Below, piece after piece: positions 7,474-14,392 of a stretch of 32,760 bases of DNA. Position numbers and translations under genes: made by a program. Each line of letters starts with the position of its first letter. Positions within the stretch are counted from its first letter, which is position 1. The notes beneath the pieces were generated by a model. That model did not search any database. It worked only from the letters and a program-made list of their open reading frames with translations, and was not told the origin of the DNA. The stretch comes from Planctomycetota bacterium (GTDB taxonomy: Bacteria; Planctomycetota; Phycisphaerae; WQYP01), in contig JAJZDN010000047.1 of assembly GCA_021805985.1 (NCBI GenBank), forward strand, positions 1-32,760. The letters are read 5' to 3'.

Positions 7474-7776
7474 GGCCGGATGGAAAGATTTTTTCGATCG
7501 CTGAAGCTCGGGCAGCGGTTGACGCTCATGGCGGCGACGACCAGCGGCATTCAGCGATGGCTTGATTCTTTTGCGGCATGGTACAACACCCACCGCCCGC
7601 ATAGCGCATTGGAATTCAGAACGCCTGAAGAAGCGTTTTGCGGGAAAGCGCTGTTGAAACCGGTGGCCTACCGCACCCGTGACGGGCCAGACATCCAAAT
7701 CCAGATCGCACGACGACATTATCGCGGTGATCCGCGACTGCCGATATTTGATATCCGTGTTCGCAAAGCGGCTTGA
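7474..7776 (+). pseudogene. DDE transposase, 3' part, displaced by the inserted element
   Basis: This is the C-terminal 100 residues of the transposase that starts at 3141. It reads GRMERFFRSLK, then AAWYNTHRPHSALEFRTPEEAF, the standard end of rve-type transposases (catalytic Glu motif followed by YN-x-HRPHSAL). It has no start of its own. The base composition and frame continue exactly from 4070, so the break is a clean insertion rather than decay. Confidence 0.92.
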
Positions 7777-7849
7777 TCGTTCGCGGAGATGCGAGGCATA
7801 CGATGCCGCCCCGGCATCCGTGCCCCCGGTGCGCGCACGGCGGGATTTT
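7777..7849. other. Short gap after the transposase
   Basis: Seventy-three bases between the transposase stop and the end of truncated module E. The right end of the transposase element must lie near here, but no inverted repeat matching 3031-3140 was found. Confidence 0.3.
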
Positions 7850-8116
7850 TCACCCGAGAGCGGGCGTAAGATGCCGAAATTGTTCCACATATTGCCATGA
7901 TTCCATATCATCCAGCCGTTGGACAACCGCGTAATCATCCGTTATCATGAATATTAGCACCTTCACAATTAGCTGGGCCTTCACAGCATTCTGGTCGCTA
8001 ACCGGCGCATTCGAACCGGCACCTCCTGCGGCGGCGGCGGCTTGGGCACTGCCCAGCGGAAGATTTGGATTGGCAAGGGGCGACAGCACACCGGCTTTGG
8101 TACGATTTCTTTTCAT
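7850..8116 (-). pseudogene. Module E: truncated copy of the giant protein's C-terminal module
   Basis: The first ~45 residues (LANPNLPLGSAQ ... SNAPVSDQNA) match the start of the C-terminal module in the giant protein (DNPNLPLGSTQ ... SNSDQNAYNGG) and module B. After SDQNA the sequence changes to VKAQLIVKVLIFMITDDYAVV with no module similarity, stopping at 7850. It looks like a copy cut short by a rearrangement, perhaps linked to the arrival of the adjacent transposase. The ATG at 8116 is 11 bases after the membrane E stop, the same spacing as between membrane B and module C. An 88-residue peptide could still be made. Confidence 0.65.
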
Positions 8117-8127
8117 CTATCGCCGCT

Positions 8128-8577
8128 CTATTTCGGGTCTTGCTCTACCGTTCTCCGGCGGCGGGTTGGGACAATCCAAGTCGCAATCGCGTCCAAAAGG
8201 ATGCCCGCAGCCAGAATGTATGCCCCAGGATACCGGGCCGCCTCGTTGTAGCCGGCGACAAGCCAAATTGTCATTGCGCCAACCAAGAGGGAAAGAACAC
8301 GCGCCACCCAGATGATCCGGCAGGTGCCGAACATTGCCGCTCCCGCCATGAGAAGAACGCTCAGCCAAAGCGGGACGAACACGGGCGGAAACATGAGGGT
8401 GAACACCCCGATAAACGCCCAAGTTGGCACCGCCCTACCGTGGAGATTAAGGCCAAAGGTTGCAGGCAGCGACGCGATTACTACGCCCAACGCGAGCAGA
8501 ACAAGAACACGGGCAATCCAAGCCCTCGGGGCCGCCAACCGTCGCACAGTAATATCACTGGGATAATCGCCTATCAT
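8128..8577 (-). CDS. Membrane protein E, small polytopic protein of unknown family
   Basis: The 149-residue product has about four hydrophobic helices (VLVLLALGVVIASLP, FTLMFPPVFVPLWLSVLL, IWVARVLSLLVGAMTIWLVAG, YILAAGILLDAIATWIVP) and ends in a basic tail TRRRR. It resembles membrane A (FTLMFWPIGVPICLAI; ALRAISVPLG; WVIPIRRRK), so the two are paralogues. The ATG at 8577 overlaps the stop of the upstream remnant as ATGA and is preceded by GGAAGGGG. It belongs to the module/membrane cassette array. Function is unknown; an immunity or accessory role for the module is only a hypothesis. Confidence 0.7.
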   Translation of the reverse strand: MIGDYPSDITVRRLAAPRAWIARVLVLLALGVVIASLPATFGLNLHGRAVPTWAFIGVFTLMFPPVFVPLWLSVLLMAGAAMFGTCRIIWVARVLSLLVGAMTIWLVAGYNEAARYPGAYILAAGILLDAIATWIVPTRRRRTVEQDPK

Positions 8578-8768
8578 GATACCCCTTCCGCGCTGGAATC
8601 CAGCAGATTTGGGAAAACCAAATTCCATAGGTTCCGCAAGATGCTCCTTTGACACGCCACCACTGGGTCAATCGGGCCGGTGGCCCGGCCGGCGGAATTG
8701 TGGGCCAGATCACGAGGCGCCAACGGGGACGCCTCGACGCATTGTTTGAGGTTACGATCCGGGCACAT
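8574..8768 (-). pseudogene. Fused remnant: membrane-protein N-terminus joined to a module C-terminus
   Basis: The ATG at 8768 lies inside the end of module D just as the membrane B start lies inside module B. The first residues MCPDRNLKQCVEASPLAP parallel MCRDRDTGRSVAPRLPAP of membrane B. From DLAHNSAGRATGPI onward the sequence instead matches the end of module C (DLGHNSSGQI ... EILQNFWESVLSNPLDSSTVGVQ), finishing LRNLWNLVFPNLLDSSAEGVS. A deletion therefore fused a membrane gene to the next module, removing a membrane protein and most of a module. The 64-residue frame is open and coupled to membrane E. Confidence 0.7.
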
Positions 8769-9205
8769 AAGCGTCTCCCGAATTTTTCGTCCCGATGATA
8801 CTCTGGTTAAGTTCTTGGAACAGGCCATCGTTCCAGGGCGCGGAGCCAAGCGGACCAGTCAATGTGTTATTGCTCAACGTCAAAGTCAGCGTGTCAGTAT
8901 ACGAAATCGCTAAACCCGCCCAATACACCGACACGCCTGATGGATTAATGTCGTTGAACTGATATTGAGCCAGCAGCGTGTCGGACCCCAATAAACCGCC
9001 ATCGGAATACAGACTGGCAGTCGCGTAGCTGCCGCTGCCCGATGGCTGAACCTGGTAAGCCCCGCTGAGCGTCACGATCACCTGATTCTGCGCGTTGGGA
9101 GCGCTAACTATCGGCGCAGGCGGCGTATACCTTGGCACATCCAATACGGTGGCCGCGGCAGTTAGGTTGTTGAGCGTGTAGGAAATATCGGCGTAAGGCG
9201 TGGGC
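8752..9205 (-). pseudogene. Module D, 3' part, separated by the IS66 element
   Basis: This part reads MPTPYADISYTLNNLT, then VPRYTPPAPIVSAPNAQNQ, LSGAYQVQPSGSGSY and ends WNDGLFQELNQSIIG ... YVPGS. The middle parallels the giant's module (VNLPTYTPTAPVVISDN, LNGAFQVTDATSG), while the end is nearly identical to module B. Joined to 12123-12298 with one copy of the 8-bp duplication it makes a 209-residue frame without stops. It was therefore an intact coding frame when IS66 entered. The MP start here is a by-product of the insertion. Confidence 0.8.
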
Positions 9206-9213
9206 ATCGAATC
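9206..9213. repeat. 8-bp target duplication, left copy
   Basis: ATCGAATC directly flanks the left IS66 terminus and is repeated exactly at 12123-12130. Eight bases is the standard target duplication of IS66 elements. Confidence 0.95.
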
Positions 9214-9236
9214 GTGTCCGTCCTACGAACCCCATC
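9214..9236. repeat. IS66 left terminal inverted repeat
   Basis: Begins GTGTCCGTCCTACGAACC and pairs with 12100-12122 with one mismatch at the nineteenth base. Confidence 0.93.
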
Positions 9237-9295
9237 TTCCAATGTGAATGAGGATATGAGAATCTGTTGGCGTCGCAAGCAAAAGGAGACAAGCG

Positions 9296-9769
9296 ATGTC
9301 GATGGAACGTGTTGGACAGGCCCCTTACCCGCAGCATCACGGGCGGGAATTCTGGATTCTGGCTTTGGAATTGCAACGTGAAAGCGGTCTGACGCCTGCG
9401 GCGTTTTGCCGGCGGGAGGGGATCAGCGATAAGGCTTTTTGGCGTTGGAAGCGTAAGTTATCGCAATCCAGGCAACCGGCCGACGCACCGGTGGCGTTCT
9501 TGCCGGTGACGGTAACAGATGGCCGACCGGTGCATTCTTCGCAAGCGGCCGTCACCGGCAGATCGGGCGAAGATTTGCCCACCTGCGCAGGCGTCAGTTC
9601 CGACGCATCCCCACTTACCGACTCTCAGGCTGCATCGCCTGTTACAGCATTGTCTGCACAGATTGAACTTCATATCCATCTGGCCAATGGGCGTTGTGTT
9701 CACGCACATGTACCCGCCGAGGCACATGGACTGCAATCAGTACTTGCGGCCGTGGAGGCTTTACGATGA
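9296..9769 (+). CDS. tnpA: IS66 accessory protein TnpA
   Basis: The 157-residue protein has the IS66 Orf1 layout. Its N-terminal helix-turn-helix region reads FWILALELQRESGLTPAAFCRREGISDKAFWRWKRKL, followed by a variable middle and a short C-terminal strand region (IELHIHLANGRCVHAHVP ... LQSVLAAVEALR). TnpA of IS66 is needed for transposition and probably binds DNA. The ATG at 9296 has AGGAG seven bases upstream. Its TGA overlaps the tnpB ATG as ATGA, so the two are translationally coupled. Confidence 0.9.
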   Translation: MSMERVGQAPYPQHHGREFWILALELQRESGLTPAAFCRREGISDKAFWRWKRKLSQSRQPADAPVAFLPVTVTDGRPVHSSQAAVTGRSGEDLPTCAGVSSDASPLTDSQAASPVTALSAQIELHIHLANGRCVHAHVPAEAHGLQSVLAAVEALR

Positions 9770-10191
9770 TAACACTGCCAAGCCTTCGGGATATGGATCG
9801 TTGCGTACCCATGCGGATATATCTGTGCCTGACCCCTGCGGACATGCGTTGGGGCTTTTATACGCTGGCCCAGATTGTTCAGCAGGCCATGCAAGCGGAC
9901 CCTCTGTCCGGGGACCTGTTTTTATTTACCGCCCGCCGCAGAGATCGCCTGAAAATCCTGTACTGGGATCGCGATGGACTGGCGCTTTGGTATAAGCGAC
10001 TGGAACAAGGGGCGTTTCGGATTCCCAAACCTGCCCATAGTTCCGCTGCTGTGGAACTGACGGCCAGCGAACTGGCGATGTTACTGGAAGGTATTGATCT
10101 GGGCAGTATCCGACGGTCCCCACGGTACGCCAAGCCCGCAGCGGCGGTGAACCTCACAGGTCCGACGGCGGGCGTTGCAGGCGGGACATAA
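9766..10191 (+). CDS. tnpB: IS66 accessory protein TnpB
   Basis: This 141-residue protein is the IS66 Orf2 type, with YLCLTPADMRWGFYTLAQIVQ, DPLSGDLFLFTARRRDRLKILYWDRDGLALWYKRLEQGAF and ASELAMLLEGIDL, all standard for the family. It is required for IS66 transposition by an unclear role. The start at 9766 is chosen because GGAGG lies seven bases upstream and the ATG overlaps the tnpA stop. The frame is open further upstream inside tnpA, but that part is a shadow. Confidence 0.93.
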   Translation: MITLPSLRDMDRCVPMRIYLCLTPADMRWGFYTLAQIVQQAMQADPLSGDLFLFTARRRDRLKILYWDRDGLALWYKRLEQGAFRIPKPAHSSAAVELTASELAMLLEGIDLGSIRRSPRYAKPAAAVNLTGPTAGVAGGT

Positions 10192-10259
10192 CATAATCGT
10201 GATAGACATAACGCTATTACCTGATATTAAAATAATAGTAATATACATGACAATATGAC

Positions 10260-10288
10260 TTGACATGATAGACCCGATCCGTTATACT
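10260..10288 (+). promoter_or_regulatory. Internal promoter for tnpC, probably giving a leaderless mRNA
   Basis: TTGACA (10260-10265) and TATACT (10283-10288) are 17 bases apart, a near-consensus sigma-70 promoter. The tnpC ATG starts at 10296, about where transcription would begin. No Shine-Dalgarno is seen before that ATG. Confidence 0.7.
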
Positions 10289-10295
10289 CTCTGTC

Positions 10296-12047
10296 ATGTT
10301 GAACGCCGCGTTACCTGATGATCCCGCCGCCCTTAAAGCCCTGCTGCGTAAGCAGCGGCGGGAACACCTGCAGCAGATCGTCGCCGTTCAGAACCGCGTT
10401 GACACACTGGAACAAAACGCCCGGCAATGGGAATCCCAGGAACAGACACTGGCCGCCCGCCAGGCGGAATTGACAGCTCGTCTTACGGAATTGCAGAAGC
10501 GCAACGACGATCTGGCCATGGACAAGCTGCGTCTGCAATACCGGCTTAACATATTGCTGCAACACCATTACGGCTCCCGTGCCGATAAGATCAGCACCGG
10601 ACAACTGTTGTTGAAATTTGCCGAACTGCTGGAAGAAAAGCCGCTGGAATCGTCCCAGGATTCCCTGACAGAACCCGATTCGGCCGACTCGTCCACGACC
10701 GGCCTGACGCCTGTGAATGCCGTTACAGAACCCACGCGGCATATTCGCAAGGGACGGCGGGATGTGGAGAATATGAAACATCTGCCGATACAGCAGTGCC
10801 TTCATGACCTTCCGGAATCGGAAAAAGCCTGTCCGGTCTGTCAGCAGCAACGGCAGGAGATGGGACGGGATTCCAGTTGGCAGGTGGAACGCATTCCGCC
10901 CCACTTTGTGCGTATTGAGCATATCCAGGTCAAATATGTCTGCCGAAGCTGCGAGCAATCCGCCGCCGAGACCGGTTCGCAGATTGTTCTGGCGGACAAA
11001 CCCGAGGCTCCCATTGCCAAGGGATTGCCGGGGCCGGGGCTTCTGGCGCATGTGGTAAGCAGCAAATTCGCAGATCATCTGCCGCTGTATCGTCTGGAAG
11101 GGATATTTGCCCGGCAGGGATTTGACGTTACCCGTGGCACGATGTGTCAGTGGATGACGGATGTGGCCGATCTGGTTAAGCCGGTGTATGACGTAATGGT
11201 CCAGGAAGTCAAAGCCAGCCATGTGACGGCCACGGATGACACGATCATGCCGCTGTTGGCTCCGGAAAAGACCAAAAAAGCCCGGATGTGGATTTACCGG
11301 GGTGATGCGGAACATGCTTACAACGTCTTTGACTTTACCGAAAGTCGCAGTCGGGATGGTCCTGCGACATTTTTGGAAGGCTTTAATCAGACACTGCTGG
11401 CTGATGCGTATGGAGCCTACGATGGTATCTGCGTGGAAGGCAATATGACCAAGGCGGGCTGCTGGGCCCATGCGCGTAGAAAGTTCACGGATGTCAGTCC
11501 CATGGCACCGGAGATTGCCAGGGAGGCCGAGCACCTGATAGGTAAGCTCTTTGATCTGGAACGCCAGGCCCAAAAGCAGAACCTTGACCCGCAGGCCCAT
11601 CTGGCCCTGCGCCAGGAGAGAAGTGTGCCGATTCTGGCTCAACTCCATGAGAGGTTGCTGCACTGGAAAGCCACGGTGCTGCCCAAGCATCCGGTTAACA
11701 CAGCGATCGGGTATTGCCTGAACCAATGGGAATCCCTGAAGGTCTTTACCAGAGACTCGGCGGTACGAATGGATAACAACTTGGCGGAACAGGAAATGAA
11801 GCGTATTGCCCTGGGGCGAAAGAACTTCCTGTTTGTGGGGTCTGTCCGCGGCGGCCAAACCGCCGCCATCCTGGCCAGCATGACCAGCACCTGCCGCCGC
11901 CACGAGATCAATGTGGAATTGTATCTCACGCAATTGCTGGCCAATCTGCCCTCCACACCCATCACGCAGGTCCGCCAATGGCTGCCCGATGTCTGGAAAC
12001 AGCGCCAACTCGCTGAAAACAAAAGCGTTCTGATTCGCCAGGCCTGA
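10296..12047 (+). CDS. tnpC: IS66 transposase TnpC
   Basis: The 583-residue protein is the IS66 catalytic transposase. It has an N-terminal coiled coil rich in Glu, Gln and Leu (about residues 18-95), an acidic linker, a zinc-finger-like segment (CPVC and CRSC, about residues 178-220), the DDE core and a C-terminal IS66 tail. The core shows TATDDTIMPLL, LLADAYGAYDGI and DNNLAEQEMKRIALGRKN, which hold the catalytic acids. HAxRKF and FLFVGSVRGGQTAAIL are further family marks. It cuts and joins element ends, producing the 8-bp duplication. A promoter lies directly upstream, separate from tnpAB. The long antisense frame over this gene is a shadow. Confidence 0.96.
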   Translation: MLNAALPDDPAALKALLRKQRREHLQQIVAVQNRVDTLEQNARQWESQEQTLAARQAELTARLTELQKRNDDLAMDKLRLQYRLNILLQHHYGSRADKISTGQLLLKFAELLEEKPLESSQDSLTEPDSADSSTTGLTPVNAVTEPTRHIRKGRRDVENMKHLPIQQCLHDLPESEKACPVCQQQRQEMGRDSSWQVERIPPHFVRIEHIQVKYVCRSCEQSAAETGSQIVLADKPEAPIAKGLPGPGLLAHVVSSKFADHLPLYRLEGIFARQGFDVTRGTMCQWMTDVADLVKPVYDVMVQEVKASHVTATDDTIMPLLAPEKTKKARMWIYRGDAEHAYNVFDFTESRSRDGPATFLEGFNQTLLADAYGAYDGICVEGNMTKAGCWAHARRKFTDVSPMAPEIAREAEHLIGKLFDLERQAQKQNLDPQAHLALRQERSVPILAQLHERLLHWKATVLPKHPVNTAIGYCLNQWESLKVFTRDSAVRMDNNLAEQEMKRIALGRKNFLFVGSVRGGQTAAILASMTSTCRRHEINVELYLTQLLANLPSTPITQVRQWLPDVWKQRQLAENKSVLIRQA

Positions 12048-12099
12048 TAATCCGTTCCTCATGCCCGCAGATTATCCCCTATCAGAAAACTCCCCGGTA

Positions 12100-12122
12100 G
12101 ATGTGGTTCGTAGGACGGACAC
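12100..12122. repeat. IS66 right terminal inverted repeat
   Basis: Ends GGTTCGTAGGACGGACAC, the complement of the left end at 9214-9236 with one mismatch. Confidence 0.93.
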
Positions 12123-12130
12123 ATCGAATC
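12123..12130. repeat. 8-bp target duplication, right copy
   Basis: ATCGAATC, identical to 9206-9213, directly after the right IS66 terminus. Confidence 0.95.
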
Positions 12131-12252
12131 CGGCCCGCCCAATTCAAATGGCGCGGACATATAAGGCGAAGAAATACTCTCATCCACCCCCCGGCCCATG
12201 GCCAGCGTTGCGGCTAAGAATGGAACATAATCATTCGGCTCGGCCGCCGCCC

Positions 12253-12276
12253 AGTGAAAACTGAACACTGAAAACC
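12253..12276. repeat. Short imperfect tandem repeat of ACTGAA type
   Basis: On the plus strand AGTGAAAACTGAACACTGAA then AACC repeats an ACTGAA(A)AC unit. It lies exactly where module D loses similarity to its paralogues, so it marks the likely deletion joint. Simple repeats of this kind are common between genes in some GC-rich bacteria (recollection, unchecked). Confidence 0.5.
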
Positions 12277-12312
12277 GTGATCTGTTTGCATACACCATCA
12301 CGTTTCCCCCAT

Positions 12313-12852
12313 TCAGGAATCCCGATTGGCGTCGATCGCGGTGCGTTGTTTTCCACCTTTTCCGGCGGCCTTCCTATCATTTTTCCGGGGCGGAATCAGC
12401 CAGACTCCGATGAAGATCAGCATGCTGCCTAGAGCGAGAGTGGGGAGCCCAAAGAAAAGTGGCCTAGACGGCGACCACAGGTACAGCCACGCGATGGCCG
12501 GAGCTACCAGAAGGCCCAACGACGCGGTGCGAATGCACCAGCGCACGGCGGCCGGTGTCGGTCGATAGAAACCGGCCACGAGCGAGGCGATCGCGCCAAG
12601 GTAATAGATCCAGAAAACCGGTGCCAACTCCGGCGTAGCCCCCGCTCGCCCAAATAGGGTCGTCGCCGCCATCAACATCAGGTACCAGAGAACTACGTAG
12701 GCCCCCGTCGTTCCGAACGCCACTCCCGGCATCCAGAGCGACACGAAGCACACAACCCAGCCGAGGGCGTAGATCGTCCAGGCAATCGTTGAACGTAGGT
12801 TGGAGGGGGTGCCGCGCTCACCCTCCATCGTTTGGGCGATTTTTTCCGCCAT
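12313..12852 (-). CDS. Membrane protein C, small polytopic protein of unknown family
   Basis: The 179-residue product has about five hydrophobic stretches (AWTIYALGWVVCFVSLW, AYVVLWYLMLMAATTLF, VFWIYYLGAIASLVAGFY, ASLGLLVAPAIAWLYLW, LALGSMLIFIGVWLIP) and a basic C-terminal tail. It is related in layout to membranes A, B and E, all ending in a WIIP-like segment plus basic residues. The ATG at 12852 overlaps the module C stop as TGATG, with GGGGGTG upstream, so it is coupled to module C; a GTG at 12855 is possible. Function is unknown. Its fixed pairing with a module suggests that the two products work together. Confidence 0.78.
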   Translation of the reverse strand: MAEKIAQTMEGERGTPSNLRSTIAWTIYALGWVVCFVSLWMPGVAFGTTGAYVVLWYLMLMAATTLFGRAGATPELAPVFWIYYLGAIASLVAGFYRPTPAAVRWCIRTASLGLLVAPAIAWLYLWSPSRPLFFGLPTLALGSMLIFIGVWLIPPRKNDRKAAGKGGKQRTAIDANRDS

Positions 12853-13853
12853 CACTGCACCCCCACCGTGCTAGAATCAAGTGGATTTGAAAGCACTGAT
12901 TCCCAGAAGTTCTGCAAGATTTCCGCCGGGCTGGGTATCACTGCGCCCGTCGGGCAGATGATCTGGCCACTGGAATTGTGGCCCAGATCAACCACGAGCG
13001 AATAGCTCCACGCCAGCCCGTTCCATGTCCCCGCGTAACCTGATGTCGGCAAATCGTCCTCGTAGAGCAGGTGGCTGTTTGTGTCGTAAAGCTTGACCTC
13101 ATAGGAGTTTGATGTTGAGTCCGTGGCCTGGAATGCACCGTTGAGCGTAATCTGAATCGCTCCGGTGGGGCTATCGGCGGTGATCGCGGGTGTGGCTGGC
13201 GTGTATGCAGGAAGGTTCACCTGCGTTGCGGGCGACGTGAGATTACCAAGCGTGTAGCCCACCAGCGCATACCCTGTAACACCGTCATCCTGCACGCCAG
13301 CAAAAGTTGGGCCCGTGACACCCTGCGTCAGACCCCGGCCCATCTCAAGGGTATTAATCTCGAACGGGACATAATCATTCGGCCCAGCCGCCGACCACGC
13401 ATTGGCGTTAAGGGTGAGGCCCGGGTCGCCATATTTAATTGTGGCGGTGTCCATCGTGTCGTTGAAGCCGGTGTAGCCTCCCACGGAATCGAACTCTGGC
13501 GAGACCAGCGAAATGGTGATGCCAGTCTCGAGCTGACTCTTTTGCACCATACCGGTGAGCACCGGATTTTTAATACCAGCGCCGGCAGTAGCACCGGTTG
13601 TGACGGACAAGTCCCAAGTAGTCGTATTATAATCGCTGTTGTCCAGCCGCACACCGACAATAGCGTCTGGATTCAGACCCGCGTTTGTAACCTCCGTGCC
13701 GGCACCGTTGACACTCGTCCCGCCATTGTACGCGTTGCGATCCGACACCGGCGCATTCCAGCCAGTTTGGCCGGACGGATCGGCGGCGGCTGCGGCATCT
13801 GCGGCTTCGGCGTTGCCCGGCGAGGGCGTTGGATTAGAAAGCAACGCCAACAT
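12852..13853 (-). CDS. Module C: free-standing copy of the giant protein's C-terminal module
   Basis: The 333-residue protein parallels the last ~330 residues of the giant gene over its length: NAYNGG, GLNPDAIVGVRLDNSDYNT, NPVLTGMVQKSQL, ISLVSPE, AAGPNDYVPFEINTLEMGRG, VNLPAYTPATPAI, LNGAFQATDSTS, LYDTNSHLLYEDD, AGTWNGLAWSYSL, and an FW-containing end. It starts near the hydrolase/module border of the giant (LLSNP vs LDNPNLPLGS) and lacks the hydrolase. No signal peptide is evident, so it cannot be exported by a standard Sec signal. The ATG at 13853 has GGGAGG upstream, 11 bases after membrane B. The family is unrecognised; it looks beta-rich. Confidence 0.82.
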   Translation of the reverse strand: MLALLSNPTPSPGNAEAADAAAAADPSGQTGWNAPVSDRNAYNGGTSVNGAGTEVTNAGLNPDAIVGVRLDNSDYNTTTWDLSVTTGATAGAGIKNPVLTGMVQKSQLETGITISLVSPEFDSVGGYTGFNDTMDTATIKYGDPGLTLNANAWSAAGPNDYVPFEINTLEMGRGLTQGVTGPTFAGVQDDGVTGYALVGYTLGNLTSPATQVNLPAYTPATPAITADSPTGAIQITLNGAFQATDSTSNSYEVKLYDTNSHLLYEDDLPTSGYAGTWNGLAWSYSLVVDLGHNSSGQIICPTGAVIPSPAEILQNFWESVLSNPLDSSTVGVQ

Positions 13854-13864
13854 AGCGCCTCCCG

Positions 13865-14392
13865 TCAAAAAGTCCCATTTTTTTTCCTCCCCGGTAACCG
13901 CAGTTTAATCCAATAATAAAGGCCGGGCAGGGTGCTAATAAACATCAAACTACAGCCAACGGCGAAAACAACACCGCCGTAAAGATCGTGACCGCAACGC
14001 GCATCAAAGCCAGCAGATGCTAATATCCAACCAGCGAGTAGCCCCGACGACAGGAGTGGTCCCAGCAGCGAGGCCATCGGGCCGCCCGGGCGAAAAACCG
14101 TTATCACGCACGTCAGGGCACCTATCCAGAACCACAGCCCGATTAATGGAAGCCAAGGCATTGCAACCGCAACAATCAGCGAAAATACCACTGAGGCCGA
14201 AATCAGGTACCATGTCGGAAACGCATTGCAGTTGTTGAACCCAAGGTATGCTGCGGGCATCTGCAACGACGCTGCGCATGTCGCTACCCCAACAATACAC
14301 ATCGCACGCACGGCAATCTTGAGCGCCGGAGTTAATACTGGCGCAGGGAGACGAGGTGCAACGGACCGGCCTGTGTCACGATCCCGGCACAT
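13865..14392 (-). CDS. Membrane protein B, small polytopic protein of unknown family
   Basis: The 175-residue product has about five hydrophobic stretches (IAVRAMCIVGVATCAASL, WYLISASVVFSLIVAVAMPWL, IGLWFWIGALTCVITVF, SLLGPLLSSGLLAGWILAS, GGVVFAVGCSLMFISTLPGLYYW) and ends in LRLPGRKKNGTF. The ATG at 14392 lies inside the last codons of module B, with AGGAGA upstream. The overlap of about 17 bases lets the YVPGS codons double as the MCRDRD start. It belongs to the same loose group as membranes A, C and E. Longer upstream starts are shadows of module B. Confidence 0.77.
   Translation of the reverse strand: MCRDRDTGRSVAPRLPAPVLTPALKIAVRAMCIVGVATCAASLQMPAAYLGFNNCNAFPTWYLISASVVFSLIVAVAMPWLPLIGLWFWIGALTCVITVFRPGGPMASLLGPLLSSGLLAGWILASAGFDARCGHDLYGGVVFAVGCSLMFISTLPGLYYWIKLRLPGRKKNGTF

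Larger units (their letters stand above)
9214..12122 (+). mobile_element. Complete IS66-family insertion sequence
   Basis: The 2909-bp element has 23-bp terminal inverted repeats (9214-9236 and 12100-12122, beginning GTGTCCGTCCTACGAACC, one mismatch) and the perfect 8-bp duplication ATCGAATC. It carries tnpA, tnpB and tnpC in the standard IS66 order, all apparently intact, so it may still be active or have moved recently. It interrupts module D, which is in frame once the element is removed. Confidence 0.96.
12123..12298 (-). pseudogene. Module D, 5' part, cut by IS66
   Basis: After about 15 unrelated residues (MVYANRSRFSVFSFH) the frame reads WAAAEPNDYVPFLAATLAMGRG, matching WSAAGPNDYVPFEINTLEMGRG of module C and AAAGPGDYVPFEISALEMGR of the giant. 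The earlier half of the module (NPNLPLGS to the middle) is missing, so this copy was already N-terminally truncated before IS66 entered. The ATG at 12298 lies 14 bases after the membrane C stop, with GGGGGAAA before it. The frame continues at 9205 once IS66 and one duplication are removed. Confidence 0.78.

Noticed and set aside
4068-7474. AACG as a 4-bp target duplication of a DDE element
   Set aside because: The inserted element encodes a large serine recombinase and no DDE enzyme, so a short shared core at the crossover is the simpler reading.
8574-8849. A 91-codon gene starting at 8849
   Set aside because: Codons before 8768 are a shadow of the end of module D. The meaningful start is the ATG at 8768.
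10311-12062. Long minus-strand frame opposite tnpC
   Set aside because: It is an antisense shadow of a clear IS66 transposase and shows no family features.
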